NCBI GenBank assembly: GCA_029204225.1
Contig: CM055100.1
Span: 64,153,067-64,217,066, forward strand
DNA: 64,000 nucleotides
Direction of reading: 5' to 3'
Origin: Diphasiastrum complanatum
Lineage: Eukaryota; Streptophyta; Lycopodiopsida; Lycopodiales; Lycopodiaceae
This document shows positions 12,236 to 21,689 of this stretch, one piece after another. The translations under genes and the position numbers were made by a program. The notes beneath the pieces were generated by a model. The model did not search any database, was not told the DNA's origin, and saw only the letters and a program-made list of their open reading frames with translations. Positions within the stretch are counted from its first letter, which is position 1. Each line of letters starts with the position of its first letter.

Positions 12236-12244
12236 AGAGGGAGC
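12232..12244 (+). other. Polypurine tract of element C
   Basis: The purine run TTTGAGAGGGAGC directly precedes the 3' LTR, as expected for plus-strand priming. Confidence 0.8.
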
Positions 12245-13263
12245 TATAGAATCAAGATCAGGCAGATCTTGATTCTACCAACAAAGCTCGTAGTTTACTT
12301 AACAAAGGATGAGAAAGAAATGAACGCGAAGTCGAAATTTTTTCTATTCGTGACCAACTCAAAAAGATTTACGAAAGATTCGCAAAATAGTGTCTTGTGT
12401 AAGCTCATGGCTTTTTTGTTGAAGCTCAAAAGATTCGCGAACAGGATCTTGTCGCGAAATTTTTCTGTTTCTTGTTCAAGCCTCAGATGTCGCAAAATTG
12501 TCGCGAACAATTCACAAAATCTTCTGGATTGTTCTTCAAGCTCACTTGTTGCAAAACTACCTTGAATAGTTCACATAATATTCTAGCTTCATTCAAACTC
12601 AAGAATTGTCATCTGTCGCGAACGATTTGCGAATGACGAAAATGTCGCGAGGAGACAAGTGTCGCGAACAATTCGCGAAACACGAAGCTGAAACGAAGAG
12701 ACAGACAATCGTAAAATATTCGCAAACAGAATTTATTTGACTCTGAGAAACCATAATGTTGTTGAATATCAACCGTCAAAACGATTGGATTCTGTTACAG
12801 AAGGAAAAAGGCCAAAGGGCTTATCCTGTAACAATATAAATACATGTGCACTTATAGTAATAACATACTCTCATATTCAAGCTCAGACTTAGAATCAGAC
12901 TGACTTATTTACTTATGCACTTGCGCACTTACGTACTCTTTGTAAAAGAGATACCACAAGGCAGCAAGAAAAATGTATATTGATTCATACTCATAATTAT
13001 AAAAATTCGTTTTTAGATCAAAGTTTCAGTCGTTTATTTGATTATCTAATTTTCTATCACATTCGTGCATATATTTCAAATTTCTTCACTCATATTTCCG
13101 CACGCATAACTTAATCATAATAGAACTGCTCTATTAGTACATAGATCAGATTCAAGCATGATTAAAAACGTTGATATTGGTATGATTTATTCAACCTCTA
13201 ATCGCGTTCTCTAAGGAAGAATTCGCAGAACCTTTCTAACAGTTTCGCAGAATCTTTCCTACA
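12245..13263 (+). repeat. 3' LTR of element C
   Basis: This copy matches 8144-9151. It starts TATAGAATC, so the terminal TG has mutated to TA, and ends CCTACA next to the target duplication. It keeps more CG dinucleotides than the 5' LTR in the TCGCGAA-like region. Confidence 0.9.
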
Positions 13264-13375
13264 ATGAACTCGTCCTCTGAGAGAATATTTTTTTGATGCT
13301 CACGGGTCTTCGACAAAGACTGTTGCAAGCACTCTTCTGGACAAAGTGTATCATTATCGATCTCATAGGAGATTC
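13264..13375 (-). pseudogene. Unrecognised remnant, minus strand, first exon (5' piece)
   Basis: The minus strand reads SYEIDNDTLCPEECLQQSL and then REHQKNILSEDEF up to the insertion site of element C. A stop lies just upstream near 13377, so either this is close to an exon start or the frame has decayed. It joins 8018-8143 in frame once element C is taken out. Confidence 0.38.
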
Positions 13376-14690
13376 ACTCAAGAAAACAACCATGAACAAG
13401 GAGCTCCAAGATTGCCAATAACTCATGAAAGATCTTCTTTATTCAACAAGAGTAATGACAAATACAAGTAAAGCTCCCTCACAAGAGGGAGGGGGCTCTT
13501 AAATAAACAAGAAGGCTGCCCATGTGGAGCCCAAGTGGCAATTCCACTAATTTAGAAATTTCAAGTGGAATTAGCTCTTCTGCTAGAGGTCACCATCAAA
13601 AGGTGGCTCACTCTAATTTATTTAAGAGGGGCCTACATTTATTACTTTGCCTAGGAATAACACTAGCTCCTACATGGTCATTCCTTCTTGGGATTCACCA
13701 TGTAGGCTCACATAAAGATAAATCTGTATTCCTAGCTAGCATTCCTCGGCTCTAATCTTCTTTCTGCTCTCCTTCTTCTGAGACCTCCTCGGTCTTGGGT
13801 GAGATATGCTCTGTATTTTAGCTTGGCTCGGCATCTAGGGGATTCTCTGGAATATGCTAACATTATCCATCCCTAATCTGTTGCAGGACCCACCCACTGC
13901 AACGCATGATGTTATTTAGCTTGGCACCTGGAAAAGCGTGGATCTTCTTTTGCTTTCGTAAAACCAGGTTGACCAATCCCAAACGCTACTAGTAGTATAA
14001 CTTACTACTATAACCAGCCAGTAATTCCACAACATGAGGTAACCAACACTCGTGTTGGTTTTGCAAATTTAGCACCTGGCGCTTTTGAACTCCATATGAT
14101 ATGAGAAAATTTGAAACCCTATGATGATTTGCCCTATGATTTGTGATCGGACTCCATAGCCCAATGGATAAGGCACTGAGAATTTAAATGATGATTAAAA
14201 ATGAACTAAGCTGCTAATTGTGATCTGATTGTGTTACAGTATTATCAAGCCTTGTATGCAGGACCTGAGATGTTGTTCTTCATGAAGATCTGATGCTGAT
14301 TGGAACCCTTTTGGGTCGGCCTAAGATGCTATTGGCCGGTCCAGGGGGGTAATTTGTTGCTGCTTATCTTGAAGACATGTTGCTGCATGGCTTTGGGTCA
14401 GCCTAGGATGCTGTAACTAGAGATGTTGAGTTCGAAGAATGGGGACCATTCTTTACCCGTGAAGGTCGCCACTATTTGCGAGGAAAAAGACCCATTTTTC
14501 AAGTTATTTTTGACGGAAAATCATCGCCACGCACTATTACGCTGACGCGGAACTGTTTAAAAATGACGCGTAAATGGCCCATAATGGCCGGTTGCACTAT
14601 TATTAAAATATTGTTCATTTGCTAATTTACGTTGTATGAAAATTCCATTTATGTGTCCTATGCCCCTAGTTTCCGGGTTTGTCGGGACTA
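13376..14690. other. No gene recognised; non-coding with short repeats
   Basis: I see no supported coding sequence here. Notable bits are a small inverted repeat around 13532-13575 (aattccact ... agtggaatt), a tRNA-Arg-like half at 14150-14180, and a diverged direct repeat (TTTGGGTCGGCCTAAGATG near 14310 and TTTGGGTCAGCCTAGGATG near 14392). Confidence 0.6.
14150..14180 (+). other. tRNA-Arg-like 5' half (fragment)
   Basis: GACTCCATAGCCCAATGG followed by ATAAGGC matches the acceptor stem, D arm and A-box of a plant arginine tRNA. The match stops before the anticodon loop and no B-box follows at the right distance, so this is a fragment and not a working tRNA gene. It may be a relic of a tRNA-derived SINE. 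Confidence 0.5.
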
Positions 14691-15450
14691 GGAGGTGCCA
14701 AGTATTTTCGTATTACAGTTTTAGTAATTAAAAAATGGGAGCTATTCCAACTTGATGTGACAAATGCTTTCTTGAATGGATTCTTGGAAGAGGAAATCTA
14801 CATGTGCCAACCCGAGGGCTTCATCAAAGATCTAGAAGAAGACAAGGTGTGTTTATTGAAGAAGAGTCTTTATGGACTCAAGCAAGCACCAAGAGCATGG
14901 TACTCTAGGTTGCATTCCTATCTTATTTCCATTGGATTTGTTATAAGTTCTTATGAACCATCATTGTACTACAAATGTAGTGAGGAAGATCATTATCTTA
15001 GTTTTATATGTTGATGACATTATACTCATAGGAAATGATCTAGATGGCATCAAAGATGTAAAAATTTTCTTTCTAGTGAATTTAGGATGGTAGATCTAGG
15101 ACTTCTAAAAGTTATACTTGGAATAGAAGTCACTAGAAGTGATGATTTTACTTTCATATGTCAATCTAAGTATGCTAGATCAATCTTAGCAAAATTTGGC
15201 ATGATTGATTGTAAAGGAGTTGAAACTCCCATGGAACTAAGTGTAAAAGTTTCTAAGGAAAGTGATGAAGCATCCTTTGAGGACATCACTACCTATAGAA
15301 TGCTTATTGGTTCCTTGATAACCATCACTAGACTTGATCTTAGTTTTTGTGTTGGCAAATTGAGTCAATATACGCAAAGTCCACTAATATGTCATTGGAA
15401 AGGAGCAAAAAGGGTGTTAAGGTACATCTCGGCTACAAAAAGTTTCTATT
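14690..15450 (+). pseudogene. Ty1/copia RT-RNase H fragment (element D)
   Basis: This reads WELFQLDVTNAFLNGFLEEE, KKSLYGLKQAPRAWYSRL, then after a frameshift near 15005 LYVDDIILIG, then MVDLGLLKVILGIEV and ITRLDLSFCVGKLSQY. These are the central and C-terminal RT blocks plus the connection. There is no LTR, gag or integrase nearby, and both ends are abrupt (about 14700 and 15450). It resembles element B but is clearly a different sequence. Confidence 0.85.
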
Positions 15451-15940
15451 TCTTTGTAGATTTTTTTTCAGTTCTTTCCTTTTGAAGTTTCGTTTAAAAA
15501 AAAAATTAAGTTAAAAAAAAAACCTAACCCTACCCTAATCCTACCCTCGTCTACCCTAACCCTACCTTTGCACCCCCCTTAAACAGCCCTAACCCTACCC
15601 CATTTCAAGTTGCAAAATGATCAAGATCCACAGCTACAATTTTTTCTGGCAATTTTATTACAGGCTAGAAGTTCGCACTCCCTGAATCTCTATCACGACC
15701 ACTTTAGGTGCAAGAGCAGATCGGGCAAAATGGGATCACTCATCATCGCATTCCAGCCACACAGACCTGAATCATTGCAATACTTGCCATAGCTGCGCTT
15801 TGCTACAATCATGCTCTATTGTGGCACTAGCAGGAAACGTTGCAATCATGTCTCACTGCCAATTCCAATCGCTCCTCCTTTACCCAACATCCATTGAACT
15901 TCTACGAGCCACCAGAAATGGTGAATAGGCGTGCATACAC
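15451..15940. other. No gene recognised; A-rich and telomere-like tract
   Basis: An oligo-A/T stretch (15495-15520) is followed by the CCCTAA-like tract described separately. From about 15605 to 15940 I see no coding signal or repeat that I can name. Confidence 0.55.
15522..15604 (+). repeat. Degenerate interstitial telomere-like repeat
   Basis: The tract contains repeated CCTAACCC and CCTACCCT units in a run of about 80 bp, similar to the plant telomere unit CCCTAAA but irregular. It directly follows an A-rich stretch. Confidence 0.45.
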
Positions 15941-16255
15941 TTTCTAGACTTACTTCCATGTCAGTCTTTTGAAGAAACATATCAGAGAAAATGTTCAAAC
16001 AATGGTTGAAATACCACCAATCAATGAAGAGGGGAATTTGGAAGTAGAACCAGAGGCAGTGGTGGGTTACCGAGATAAAGATTTACGAAATGGGAAGATT
16101 CCTGATCAAATGGAAAGGATTACCTCCGGAAGACAATACGTGGGAAGATCATTCCTACCTAAAGAGATGGCCTACAATTTTGGAGACAGTCAGAGGCCTT
16201 ATGGAGCACAACACTTGACGAAAACTACATGGTCTTCATTTTTTAGAACAAAAAT
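15940..16255 (+). pseudogene. Ty3/gypsy integrase C-terminus with chromodomain (fragment)
   Basis: The reading starts FHVSLLKK, the standard end of a plant gypsy integrase, then EVEPEAVVGYRDKDLRNGKI, and after a frameshift near 16107 KWKGLPPEDNTWEDHSYLKR, a chromodomain. A chromodomain marks a chromovirus. Nothing upstream of this point in the element is present. A polypurine tract and LTR follow, so this is the 3' end of an element truncated on its 5' side. Confidence 0.85.
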
Positions 16256-16257
16256 GC

Positions 16258-16830
16258 TTAAAGTAGGGGAAGTGTCATGTGCTGCATGTAATTAGCCCAT
16301 GAGCTTACTAATGAATGGCCAAATATAGCCATGGAGCTAAATTAGATTTGAACTAGTCAATAGGACAGTTAATAAAGTGGCTCGAACAACCTCGCTATAA
16401 TTGAGAGTAGCGAAATTGTAATAATGGTTGTAAGGCCCAATTTAGCTAACTAAGGCCCCAAATTTATAGTAGAGGCACAAATGACCACTATAAATAGCTG
16501 AGATCGTGCTAAATTTGGAGGCTATTGTTCATTTTGTAATTTTGAGTTTTAAGAGATCTTGGAGCTTCTCTTTGAGAGCTTTCTTGATGAAGAAAGTGGT
16601 TCATGTGCCTAAAATCACATGAGAGCTATGATCATGCTCTAGAATCATGCCCCTATCTTGTGAATGATCAATAATCATGAATAAAGATACCTTACTTTGC
16701 CTAATTTGGTGAAGTTTTGCTACTTTTAGCTATCTTCTTGATTTTTGACTGGTTTCTTGATTTCTTGCATTTCTATTGTAATTTGATGTTTAATGAATGG
16801 ATTAGATGTTTGAATGCTAAGGTTGGCACA
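16258..16830 (+). repeat. Polypurine tract and 3' LTR of truncated gypsy element
   Basis: AAAGTAGGGGAAG at 16260-16272 is followed by TGTCATGTGCTGC, taken as the LTR start at 16273. A TATA-type box, TATAAATAG, lies near 16490. No second LTR copy is in the window, so the right end (given as about 16830) is a guess. Confidence 0.6.
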
Positions 16831-17708
16831 TGACACTACGTGGAGCCATTCCTCCCACGCCCTTCCGTAGCCCTTGGCCTCCTTTCCTCCCACTCCCCTC
16901 AGCGCCCTCTCCCACTCCCTCTCTCCCTCAGCACCCTCCAGCAGCATTCGTGAATATTCTGCAATAATATTCCTCAAAAATATTCTCTAAATATTCTCTC
17001 CACTCTTCTCTTCCTTCCTGTCCAAGAAAAAAAAAATTGATTTTGTTCAAAAATTTATACGGTTGTCCACAATCTTTTACGAGCACCCAAATGTATCATA
17101 CAGACAACCGTTAAAAAAATTTACTGTAAAACTTCATAATTCCTTACGGTTCCTGCAATTTATCCCGAGCACCAAAACATTTCATGGATTTCAAAATTTA
17201 TAGAATCTAGTTTGTAATTTTTTTAAAAAAAATACCTTTGTTCTAAGCTGTATATAACCCATTTTACTAGTATTTCTTAAAACTTCCGTAACTTTTTTAT
17301 TTGAGTTCAGATTTTAATAGAGTAAAAACAAAAAGGGATCAAAACGACGAGCCTGACATTGAGAAGTTATTAAAATTTTGTAATTATTACTTTCCATTTA
17401 TTTGATTTAAGAACTTCTTTCTTGAGTCAGATTTTATGTGTTTTCATTAGTTATTTTTAAAGCTCCATAATTTTTTGATTTGAGCTCAGAATTCGACGCT
17501 GTAAAAGCAAAATTGCTCGTGGTGACAAATTGAACACAACTGCTACTTCATTTTTTGTTACACTTTTCGTTCACAACCACTTTATTCTTCGAGGACTCAG
17601 AATTTTTAAGTGGTTGGAGAAGAGCATTTTTACCAGCTTGTAAAATACCATTCTGAATAAATTTCAGTCGGCGACTTCATAGTCCACAAATCTTCATTAG
17701 CCATTAAT
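16831..17708. other. AT-rich stretch without recognised genes
   Basis: I find no open frame, splice-consistent exon or named repeat here. A diverged internal duplication is visible (for example 'aatttttttatttgagttcagattttaat' style words near 17295 recur near 17470). Confidence 0.5.
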
Positions 17709-17860
17709 GATGGATTACCGTTATAGTGAAAACATTCAACTTCTATCTATTGGCGAAATGCAATCTAAAATCGCACTTTATGGCTATGCATTTGATGGAC
17801 AACCAAGTTCAATCAGTATTGATGATTGGTTGACTAAATTAGAAGCTAGGGTCAGGTGAA
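17709..17860 (+). pseudogene. Short gag-like open frame
   Basis: From an ATG at about 17709 the frame reads 50 codons to a TGA, including GYAFDGQPSSISIDDWLTKL and EARV. The pattern 'F-x-G ... I-D-D-W-L-x-K-L-E' is like the start of a retrotransposon capsid. It ends within the first bases shared with the LTR of element E, so E or a rearrangement cut into it. Confidence 0.35.
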
Positions 17861-19126
17861 ACCAACTTTGGTTCTACGTCTGCTCATCTGATACCTACAG
17901 GAATCACAAACTTAGACAGCCAATTTATTTGAAGAATGTCTACAACGGGCTTCCGGCTGATCTCCAGCAAAGGGTAACCAATCCTATCATAATTTCAAAG
18001 TTCAAATGTTAAGTTTAATAACTTGAAGTCATTGAAGACTTGGCCATCTTCATGGACTTCCACAAAACTTGCATTTAGAACAAGTGCAGAAATACATTAT
18101 TTTTTCAACACTCTGCAGATATACACTATGTTTTCAACAGCTTCGGCTTTTTCGCATTTTTCCGAAATACAAAAACTTGCATAGTTCAAAAGTCTAACTG
18201 TTTTTAAAACACCTTCGGCCTTTTGCGAAAAATGCAAAGAGAGAGAAAATTTCTGAAGGTCATCTATTTTTATGCGTTAAACTGTTTTAAAGACATCGTC
18301 TTTTTGAAGGCACCTTCGGCCTTTTGCGAAAAATGCAAAGAGAGAAAAATCCCGAAGGTCGTCTAAAATAAACAAGGAACGTTCCAGCGATGTCCTCGTC
18401 TGCGTCAACGATGCTGATCTATTGACCGTATATATTGTGTACAGTTGTCACAAAAGCCATATACTTCCAAGTACAACGACTTTCCTAATTAGGTGACAAG
18501 CATTCAATGTAATTAATACACGGATGAAATATATAAATAGATCGCCCAAGCACGGATTAGTTGTTGCTCTGTCCATGAGACACATTATTTGAGCCTCCCA
18601 ATTACGCCGTCAATTTTTTGTTGTAATTGTTATTTGTATTATGCTTCAGTGTAATATAGTAGTAGCTTGCTTTTATCTGTGTACAATGTAGATGAATGCT
18701 TGTTGTGATTGAATGCACTTTCATTGTTGTTTGATCACACTTGTTTACTCACTCTGATCAGAACACGGACGTCTACAACTCCTCAGTTTTTTATCAAACG
18801 ATGGTTTTTTTTGACGTCTGAGGAACGCGATATCATACTGCTCTTCCATTTATGTCAGAATTACACTTCACATTGAATCTGATTTCAGTAGTACCATACA
18901 CAAACCATCTCTAATCTCTTCGGTGGACTGTACTCTTGTTTTAGCATATGAATTAAATTTGAAGATATTGTTGGGCAATCAGAACACTTGAAGCTGTGAT
19001 TACATTTAGTATAAGTTGTCTATTAGACTATTTTTGCATTTAGCAGCCGATTAGAACGGAAGAGCTGTTCCGCAATATTTTTGCTCTCTTCTCCGTTCGC
19101 GTTCTTCTATCTCCCTTGCCCCATCA
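17846..19126 (+). repeat. 5' LTR of element E (left end truncated)
   Basis: It matches 27330-28594 from the shared word CTAGGGTCA onwards and ends CCCATCA. About the first 90 bp of the full LTR, seen in the 3' copy, are missing. A TATA-type box TATATAAATAG lies near 18532. Confidence 0.85.
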
Positions 19127-19129
19127 GAT

Positions 19130-19141
19130 TGGTATCAGAGC
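19130..19141 (+). other. Primer binding site of element E
   Basis: TGGTATCAGAGC, a perfect initiator-Met tRNA complement, lies three bases after the LTR. Confidence 0.92.
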
Positions 19142-19171
19142 GTAAGTTTGTTCTATTTGTATACTATTATC

Positions 19172-20915
19172 ATGTCTCATATAAGTAGCTTTTCATCTTC
19201 ATTACTCAGTGAAACTAGAGTCATTGACAAGTTCAATGGTTCTAACTTCTACATTTGAAAGTTAAAACTTAGAATGACGTTGATAGATAGAGATCTTTGG
19301 GATGTAGTAGAAGGTGCAGACCTGAAACCAGAAGATGGTGATCAAGCAAAGGCCTGGAGGATCAAAGATCAGAAGGCCCTAGCATGTATTACACTCAATC
19401 TGGCCGACTCCCAAATATCTCATGTTACCATGTGCAAAACCTCTAAGGAAGCATTGGACTTGTTATCAATTCTTTATGAGACTCACAATGTAACCACGAG
19501 ATTACATCTTAGAAGAAAGTTCTTTACTCTTAGCATGTCTGATTCTACTGCCATCACTTCTCACATCAACAGCTTCAAGTCCCTGCTAGATCAGTTATCA
19601 GATGTAGGATGTTCTATTCAAGATGATGATGTCATTATGACCTTGTTTTCTTCTCTTCCAAAGTCATATGAACACTTTGTGGTGATGATCTCCACACAAC
19701 CCGACCTCACTCTTCAAAAGGTGATCGGTCATCTTCTTCAAGAAGAAATGTGGAGAAAGACTAGCAGCCTATCCACAAAGACAAATCCATGACTCTATAC
19801 ACCAAGAAGAAAGAGTATTCCAAGGGCAAAAATCAAGTGCAGTAGCAACAGCAGAAGCCTCACACTCAAGGTGAGCATGGTGGATCGCACAAGAAGCTTT
19901 TCTGGAGATATTGCAAAAGAGCTAATTATGACATCAAGGAGTGTCACATTAGGATCTACAATGAGACAAAGAAGCAGCAACAACAGCAGTAGCCAGACTC
20001 CTCCAACGCGGCCGAATTCAAGGAGCAAGACACACACTTGATAATGGCTTACAACAGCAGCGAAGACTGTGATAGCTGGTACCTAGACAACGACGCTACC
20101 CAACACATGACCTCTCGCAAGGAATTGTTTACGGAGTACACAACTTATAGCAGAGACCAATTTATCTACCTCGAAGATTCTAGCACCATACGCGTGGAAG
20201 GCAAAGGAGCAGTGAAGATCAACTTCAACAACGATCTGTCCATTTGTGTTCCTAACATCTTTCATGTTTCTTAGTTATCAAAGGACTTGTTATCAGTCTC
20301 TAAGATAACTGATGAGGGCTACACTGTTACTTTCTCATCTGAGCAGTGTACAATACTCGAGGAAGGTACTACTCTGATTACATGCACTAGAGTCGGAAAT
20401 CTTTACGTACTCTCTAATTCAGTTGTATTAGCTAGTATCTCTAATGAAAATGTAAACGACAGTGCTATTTTGTGGCATAGTTGATTTGGAAACGTGAATA
20501 TGAGATGACTTTCTTATATGCATTGTAATAATTTAGTTGATGGACTGAATTTCTCTTCTTCATTAGATAGGAAATCTTTCCTTTGTCAATCAAGCATCTA
20601 TGAGAAGCATTCTAGAAGCAAGTTTCCAAAATCACATTCCATCAAAACACAGCATGTATTAGATCTTGTACATAGCGATCTTTGTGGTCCAATACCAACT
20701 CCATCCTTAGGAGATGCAGTCTATTTTATCACTTTCATAGATGATTACTCCATATGGTCTACAGTCATGTTCATTAAGCACAAATCTGAAGCCTTTGAAT
20801 GCTTCAAGAGATTCAAGGCCATAGCTAAGACACAAACGTCTAGGAAAGTGAAGGCACTCCGAACTGATGGTGGCGACGAATACATCTCTAACGAGATGTC
20901 TGACTACATGGCTGA
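19172..20915 (+). pseudogene. Element E gag, protease, pre-integrase and first part of integrase
   Basis: Gag opens with VIDKFNGSNFYI and runs through DLWDVVEGADLKPEDGDQ, LPKSYEHFVVMIS to LLQEEMWRK, with a stop near 19258. The knuckle is degenerate (RYCKRANYDIKEC near 19905). The protease at about 20075 reads WYLDNDATQHMTS: the catalytic D-S-G is D-N-D, so it would be inactive. Pre-integrase and integrase follow: HVLDLVHSDLCGP, FITFIDDYS and ALRTDGGDEYIS (first two catalytic D positions present). Coding breaks at 20915 where F is inserted and resumes at 24953. Confidence 0.88.
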
Positions 20916-21188
20916 GTTAAAATTAAAGCTAGAATCACTGTATTACTGTACTGTGGGTCCTATCAATGGATAAGGATCAGTTGGCCTCGCCACGAGGCAA
21001 GTCGACGGGACACGCGTCCCGCCAACGACAACCTAGGTCATGCATGGCTTGCCTGAGTGAACAACTATATGTATAGTGTAATTTCATTTTGAGAAATACA
21101 GTTGCTATGTGAGCTTGCTGAGGAGAGTGTTTTCTGTCTGTGTTACTGTGTAGCATGATCTGTGTTCTTGTGCAAAGCAAATTCTAAG
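20916..21188 (+). repeat. 5' LTR of element F
   Basis: A short LTR starting after the target word and ending AAATTCTAAG; its last 75 bp match 24871-24945. The primer site TGGTATCAGAG follows at 21190. Confidence 0.82.
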
Positions 21189-21189
21189 T

Positions 21190-21200
21190 TGGTATCAGAG
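21190..21200 (+). other. Primer binding site of element F
   Basis: TGGTATCAGAG matches the initiator-Met tRNA complement, one base after the LTR. Confidence 0.88.
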
Positions 21201-21689
21201 TCGTACAGGGAGTGTACACTATACAGTGTCGCCATTGAAGAGAGCTTCGGGAGAACTGTCTTCTGAGAGTTCGGGGTTTTATGACAGGTTGAAGACGGAA
21301 AGAGAAGCACTGGTGCACGGTTTCTAATTTATAGAGGCTTGCTAAGCTCAGCAGAGGGATTATTAGCCTGTGCATAGCATCAGACAAGAGAAATTTGGTG
21401 AAAAATTGACAATTTTGAAGCCAGCTGAAAATTGAAACCAGACTTGGGGTTACGATTTTTATACATACTGGTGATTTCTTCGTTGTTTGTGCACCGTTTT
21501 GGATGCCGTAAGGACAAGAAGGAAGCTAATCACATTGTCAACCAGCCACGAAGAGATTCTGAGGTTTATGTCAGAGATTTGTCTCCAGACAGTTAACCTA
21601 GCAGATTTGCGGTAAAAAAGTGAAAAAAAGCCACTTTGTCAAGTTGAGCTAAAATCACCGTTTCTCCACGGAATTTTCTGACTGAACAC

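Larger units (their letters stand above)
8144..13263 (+). mobile_element. Complete-ended Ty1/copia LTR retrotransposon (element C), integrase deleted
   Basis: The element is 5,120 bp with LTRs at 8144-9151 and 12245-13263 and the 5-bp target duplication ATGAA (8139-8143, 13264-13268). It has a primer site and polypurine tract in the right places. Internal order is gag, two CCHC knuckles, protease, a gap, RT, RNase H. The pre-integrase region and integrase core are missing: the protease reading breaks off near 10385 and only the C-terminal integrase motif (VVRDVKFDES) follows. It could therefore only have moved with help in its present form. LTR differences are many and include numerous C-to-T changes at CG sites, suggesting methylation-driven decay. 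Confidence 0.93.

Noticed and set aside
13522-13755. Plus-strand 77-codon frame
   Set aside because: No motif, no splice context and a small inverted repeat inside; not supported as coding.
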